Below, piece after piece: positions 60,805 through 64,000 of a DNA stretch of 64,000 bases. This DNA is from Kutzneria sp. CA-103260 (lineage in GTDB: Bacteria; Actinomycetota; Actinomycetes; Mycobacteriales; Pseudonocardiaceae): NCBI RefSeq assembly GCF_018263855.1, contig NZ_CP073318.1, positions 7,564,001 through 7,628,000 of the forward strand. The letters are read 5' to 3'. Position 1 is the stretch's first letter, and the number at the start of each line of letters is the position of its first letter. The notes beneath the pieces were generated by a model. That model made no database searches, had not been told where the DNA came from, and saw nothing but the letters and a program-made list of their open reading frames with translations. The position numbers were made by a program, and so were the translations under genes.

Positions 60805-62112
60805 GTGACCGAGATCCCGCGCAACGCCGTCCAGCGGACCGCGAAGCTTGCCAGCCTGCCGATCGGGGTAGCCGGTCGGGTCGTCGGCGGCTGGGGCAAG
60901 CGGCTGATCGGCCAGAGCGCCGAGGAGGTCAGCTCCCAGCTGAACGCCAAGACCGCCGAACAGCTGTTCGCGGTGTTGGGGCAGCTCAAGGGCGGCGCGA
61001 TGAAGTTCGGGCAGGCGCTGAGCGTGTTCGAGGCCGCGGTGCCGGACGAGCTGGCCGCGCCCTATCGGGACGCGCTCACCAAACTCCAGGCGGCCGCGCC
61101 ACCGCTGGAGGCGCGCAGCGTGCACCGGGTGCTCGCCGAGCAGCTGGGCGCGTCGTGGGCCAAGCGGTTCCAGGAGTTCGACGACCGGCCGGCCGCCGCC
61201 GCCAGCATCGGGCAGGTCCACCGGGCCATCTGGCACGACGGCCGCGAGGTCGCGGTCAAGGTGCAGTACCCGGGCGCGGACGAGGCCCTGCTGTCCGACC
61301 TGAAGCAGCTCCAGCGCTTCAGCCGGCTGTTCCAGGCGCTGGTGCCGGGCGCGGAGATCAAGCCGCTGCTGGCCGAGCTGCGCGAGCGCATGGTCGAGGA
61401 GTTGGACTACCGGACCGAGGCCGCCAACCAGCGCACCTTCGCCAAGGCCTTCGACGGCGACGACCACGTGCTGGTGCCGAAGGTGGTGGCCAGCGCGCCG
61501 ATGGTGATCGTCTCCGAATGGGTGACCGGCACGCCGCTGGCCTCGATCATCCGCGACGGCGACCAGGCGACCCGGGACCACGCCGGCACGCTGTTGTCGG
61601 AGTTCCACTTCTCGTCACCAGCCCGGACCGGGCTGCTGCACGCCGACCCGCACCCGGGCAACTTCATGCTGCTGCCGGACGGCCGGCTGTGCGTGATCGA
61701 CTTCGGCGCGGCCGCGCGGCTGCCCGACGGCCTGCCCCGCACCCTGGGGCTGATGACCCGGCTGTCCCTGGAGCACCGCTCCGAGGAACTGCTGGAGCTG
61801 CTGAAGGAAGAGCACTTCGTGCGGCCGGACAGCGAGGTCGCGCCGGACGACGCCGTCGCCTACCTCGGGCCGTTCGTCGAGCCACTGCGGGCCGAGCGCT
61901 TCAAGTTCACCCGCAAGTGGCTGCAGCAGCAGGCAGAGCGCATCGGCGACCTGCGGGGCCAGGACTTCCGCACCGGGCGTTCGCTCAACCTGCCGCCGCA
62001 GTACCTACTCATCCACCGGGTCACGATGGGCGCCACCGGCATCCTGTGCCAGCTCGGCGCCGAGGTGCCGGCCCGGGCGATCGTCTCTCGGTGGCAGCCG
62101 GGCTTCGGCTGA
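60805..62112 (+). CDS. AarF/ABC1/UbiB family kinase-like protein
   Basis: A 435-residue atypical kinase. Family marks: the K-x-G-Q motif (GGAMKFGQALSVFEAAVPDE), the A-rich loop AAASIGQVHRA, Lys in VAVKVQYPGADE, Glu in VEELDYRTEAANQRTF, the catalytic loop LLHADPHPGNFMLL and the metal Asp in LCVIDFGAAARLP. All residues for ATP binding are present. GTG start with AAGGGGAG upstream. Counterpart of Rv3197, which in mycobacteria precedes whiB7; no whiB gene follows here. Confidence 0.93.
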   Translation: MTEIPRNAVQRTAKLASLPIGVAGRVVGGWGKRLIGQSAEEVSSQLNAKTAEQLFAVLGQLKGGAMKFGQALSVFEAAVPDELAAPYRDALTKLQAAAPPLEARSVHRVLAEQLGASWAKRFQEFDDRPAAAASIGQVHRAIWHDGREVAVKVQYPGADEALLSDLKQLQRFSRLFQALVPGAEIKPLLAELRERMVEELDYRTEAANQRTFAKAFDGDDHVLVPKVVASAPMVIVSEWVTGTPLASIIRDGDQATRDHAGTLLSEFHFSSPARTGLLHADPHPGNFMLLPDGRLCVIDFGAAARLPDGLPRTLGLMTRLSLEHRSEELLELLKEEHFVRPDSEVAPDDAVAYLGPFVEPLRAERFKFTRKWLQQQAERIGDLRGQDFRTGRSLNLPPQYLLIHRVTMGATGILCQLGAEVPARAIVSRWQPGFG

Positions 62113-62140
62113 GTCTTTGGCCCCGCCTCCGGCAGGGCAG

Positions 62141-62342
62141 GCTCGGCCGCTCGTGACCGGTGCCTTCCCTGGCCGGATTTAACCCGCCGCGTCGGCTTGG
62201 GTGAGTGGTTGCGTTGGGGGGCGGCGGGTGAAATCCGGCTGCGGTCCAGGCACCGGCGCGGCCGAGCACTCGACGGGGTTGGCGACCTGGCCGGTGTTGT
62301 AGGCCGGGCAGCGGCGGGGCCTCGCGCTCTCCGGCGTTGGCG
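62141..62342 (+). repeat. Long inverted-repeat element, copy 2
   Basis: Same core as copy 1: GCCGGATTTAACCCGCCGC (62172-62190) and GCGGCGGGTGAAATCCGGC (62221-62239). The 5' flank GCTCGGCCGCTCGTGACCG is shared exactly. GGTCCAGGCACCGGCGCG is present twice (62243-62260 and 62344-62361), which suggests slippage or a second partial unit. The variant tail CTCTCCGGCGTTGG is near 62327. Confidence 0.8.
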
Positions 62343-62483
62343 AGGTCCAGGCACCGGCGCGGGACCGCGGGCGGCTTGAGTTGTCCACAGGCTGTGGGTG
62401 GCTGAGGGGCCAGTAACGGGCAGTTGTCCACAGATGCCGAATCGGTATTCCCCTGGGTCGGCCATGGCCCGACCATCGAGGTC

Positions 62484-63440
62484 ATGACCCAGATCACGCC
62501 GGCCGCTCTGGCCTCGCTCGCGGGCAGCGTGCCCGACAGCGTGGTCAGTGCCGCGGAACTACGCGCGAGCGGCGTGTCCGGCTCCGAGATCGCTGCCGGG
62601 TGCCGGGCCGGCGGACCGTGGCAGCGGCTGCTGCCGGGCGTGCTGCTGCTGTCCAGCGCGGAGCCCAGCCGCCGGCAGCGGCTGCGTGCGGCGCTGGCGT
62701 ATGCCGGCGAGGAGGCGGCGATCACCGGCCTGGACGCCGCGGGTCTCGACCACGACCTGGACGTGCGTGCCGGGTCCGAGGTGCATGTGCTCGTGCCGGC
62801 GGCTCGACGGACCGCCGCCGCCGGCTATCTCGTGGTTGAACGGACCGCGAGGATGCCAACGCCGGTCGAGCGGGACGGACTGCGCTACGCCCCGGTCCCC
62901 CGGGCCGTGCTCGACGCCGCCCGCCGAGAGTGCGACGCCGTCCGGCTGCGGGCCCTGCTCTCCGCGCCGGTCCGGCACGGCCTGTGCGGCGTCGCCGAGC
63001 TTCGGTCCGAACTGGACGCCGGCAACCAGAACGGCTCCGCCGCGCCACGAGCTGCCCTGCGGGCGGTGTCGGACGGAGTGGTCTCCCTGACCGAGGGCCT
63101 GGCACGGCGGGTGGCCCGTGGCTCGCTGTTGCCGCCGCCGAGATGGAACGTGCCCATCCGCGACGTCACCGGTGCGCTGCTCGGCGTCGTCGACGCGTGG
63201 TGGGACGAGGTGGCGCTCGGTTGGGAGGCCGGCGCCCAGCACTTCCGCCTCGGCCCGCAGCCCCCGGGCCGCGACGCCCGGCTCTCCGCCGCTGGGGTGA
63301 TCATGCTGCGAACCGTGCCGGAAGTCTTACGCCGGGACCCGGACGGCGTGCGGCGGGACCTCGTGGAGGCGTTCCGCCGCGCCGCCAACCGGGTCCGACC
63401 GCCGGTGCACGCGCTGTCCGACCACCTACCCGGCGGCTGA
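62484..63440 (+). CDS. AbiEi-like antitoxin-domain protein (solitary)
   Basis: A 318-residue soluble protein. The N-terminal winged helix reads VVSAAELRASGVSGSEIAAG and GPWQRLLPGVLLLSSAEPSR, then RRQRLRAALAYAGEEAAITG, which is the AbiEi-type antitoxin N-domain common in actinobacteria. The C-terminal half (LLGVVDAWWDEVALGWEAGA) resembles the Vsr/DUF559-like nuclease fold, with D-x-x-W and E positions suggestive of a catalytic site. No AbiEii nucleotidyltransferase toxin is next to it. One TTA codon at 63327. Start ATG 62484. Confidence 0.72.
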   Translation: MTQITPAALASLAGSVPDSVVSAAELRASGVSGSEIAAGCRAGGPWQRLLPGVLLLSSAEPSRRQRLRAALAYAGEEAAITGLDAAGLDHDLDVRAGSEVHVLVPAARRTAAAGYLVVERTARMPTPVERDGLRYAPVPRAVLDAARRECDAVRLRALLSAPVRHGLCGVAELRSELDAGNQNGSAAPRAALRAVSDGVVSLTEGLARRVARGSLLPPPRWNVPIRDVTGALLGVVDAWWDEVALGWEAGAQHFRLGPQPPGRDARLSAAGVIMLRTVPEVLRRDPDGVRRDLVEAFRRAANRVRPPVHALSDHLPGG

Positions 63441-63455
63441 GTCCGGATATGCCGA

Positions 63456-63484
63456 CGGCCGCCGCGGGCAATCCGCGGCGGCCG
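63456..63484. terminator. Bidirectional terminator between AbiEi-like and zinc-ribbon genes
   Basis: CGGCCGCCGCGG / CCGCGGCGGCCG, perfect 12-bp stem with a 5-base loop, 15 bp past the plus-strand stop and 8 bp beyond the minus-strand stop. Confidence 0.85.
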
Positions 63485-63491
63485 GGTTGGG

Positions 63492-63677
63492 TCACCAGTA
63501 TTCGGCCGGCAGCTTGCCCTCGATGTCCCGGACATGCGCGCGGGCGCAGGTGGGACACAGCCACCGCTGGGCGCCCCGCTCCCGCTCCGACACCCAGGCA
63601 AGCGCCTCGGCGGGAGCGGCGACGAGGTCGCGGCGGCGGCCGCAGATCGAACAGGTCACCAGTTCGTTGTCTGCCAC
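63492..63677 (-). CDS. 61-residue zinc-ribbon protein
   Basis: Small protein with VTCSICGRRRD and WLCPTCARAHVRDIEGKLP: two C-x-x-C knuckles about 30 residues apart, a typical zinc ribbon. Start GTG 63677 (or 63683). TAGCGT ends 7 bases before GTG 63677, so a leaderless transcript is likely. No function can be assigned. Confidence 0.72.
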   Translation of the reverse strand: MADNELVTCSICGRRRDLVAAPAEALAWVSERERGAQRWLCPTCARAHVRDIEGKLPAEYW

Positions 63678-63683
63678 GCCCAC

Positions 63684-63897
63684 GACGCTAGGACAGTTCC
63701 CGACACCGCGGGCCGGCAGTTGCACAGCCGTGTGGGCGAACCATTAGTCCACCCGTGTCCGAAGCCATCCCGACACCGGCCGACGCGCGTCCAGCCGCCG
63801 CACCACTCCAAAGGGCAGCACGGCGGCCGAACGGATTTAGTTATCGCAAGGCCGCACCGACACCCGATCGATCCCCTCACACCGCAGAGGCCTTCCC
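63684..63897. other. Intergenic stretch without a supported gene
   Basis: Between the zinc-ribbon gene and repeat copy 3. A short A/T-rich patch at 63833-63848 (GGATTTAGTTATCGCA) may be promoter DNA. No coding signal. Confidence 0.5.
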
Positions 63898-64000
63898 CCA
63901 ACGCAGGAGAGTGCGAGGCCCCGCCGGTGTTTCGCACGGTTGGCGGATTTCGCCCGCCGCCACCCGACGCGCACCGCATCCGAGCCGGATGCGGCGGGCT
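63898..64000 (-). repeat. Long inverted-repeat element, copy 3, cut by the window end
   Basis: Read on the minus strand: AGCCCGCCGCATCCGGCT... then GTCGGGTGGCGGCGGGCGAA and ATCCGCC, with tail GCACTCTCCTGCGTTGG at its far end, as in copy 1. One core arm is complete (63942-63960); the other runs off the window. Confidence 0.75.

Overview
The window is high-GC DNA from an actinomycete, most likely of the family Pseudonocardiaceae; the genus cannot be fixed from sequence alone. Pointers are the strong G/C bias at third codon positions, frequent GTG starts and 4-nt GTGA/ATGA gene overlaps, an ftsE-ftsX-smpB-prfB block, a UPF0182 / PPA1309 / PDZ-Lon-like / zinc-metalloprotease / AarF block in the order known from mycobacteria (Rv3193c to Rv3197), a tmRNA with an actinobacterial-type tag, an LAXTG-type sortase signal, and rare TTA codons. 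Most of the window is chromosomal core and lineage-typical genes. No prophage, integrase, transposase or CRISPR array is visible.

Layout. 0-13.6 kb: 5'-truncated HrpB helicase, DUF2127 membrane protein, orphan glutamate-type binding lipoprotein, D-2-hydroxyacid dehydrogenase, GT39 membrane glycosyltransferase, a NarL-type two-component pair, a TetR regulator divergent from two tandem F420/LLM oxidoreductases, and a drug-type ABC exporter divergent from a GbsR/MarR regulator. 13.9-20.9 kb: a MacB-like tripartite exporter operon with DUF309, then an FMN glutamate-synthase-like protein, a TetR regulator and a Glu/Leu/Phe/Val dehydrogenase with a clear operator. 21.0-23.9 kb: a compact three-gene operon (vWA protein, divergent adenylosuccinate-synthetase paralogue, NrtR-like Nudix-winged-helix regulator) led by an A/T-rich palindrome that looks like its operator. 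This is the best candidate for a little-described system. 24.0-32.8 kb: secreted and envelope functions (LAYTG-anchored surface protein, beta-helix lipoprotein, Tat-type DyP peroxidase, LuxR regulator, CAP-domain protein flanked by a pair of related direct repeats).

32.9-39.0 kb: the trans-translation and division/termination block, with ssrA (tmRNA), an EamA transporter, an amidohydrolase, smpB, ftsX, ftsE and an apparently leaderless prfB. 39.2-49.6 kb: a PadR regulator divergent from an oligopeptide-type ABC importer (two permeases, a fused double ATPase) with three paralogous binding lipoproteins. 50.9-52.1 kb: a 64-residue zinc-finger protein and two identical initiator tRNA-Met genes, each with its own promoter and terminator. 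52.1-62.1 kb: UPF0182, PPA1309-like, PDZ/Lon-like protease, zinc metalloprotease, YgjP-like peptidase, orphan TOMM-leader-binding/ThiF-like protein and AarF kinase. 62.1-64.0 kb: an AbiEi-like protein and a small zinc-ribbon protein between two inverted copies of a long hairpin repeat.

Two repeat families stand out. One is a 100-200 bp imperfect inverted repeat (57000, 62141, and truncated at 64000). The other is a G-rich element that follows the terminators of tmRNA and both tRNA genes (33066, 51286, 51873) and has a relative near prfB (39052). Functions are called from motifs and family knowledge; nothing was searched or computed against a database.
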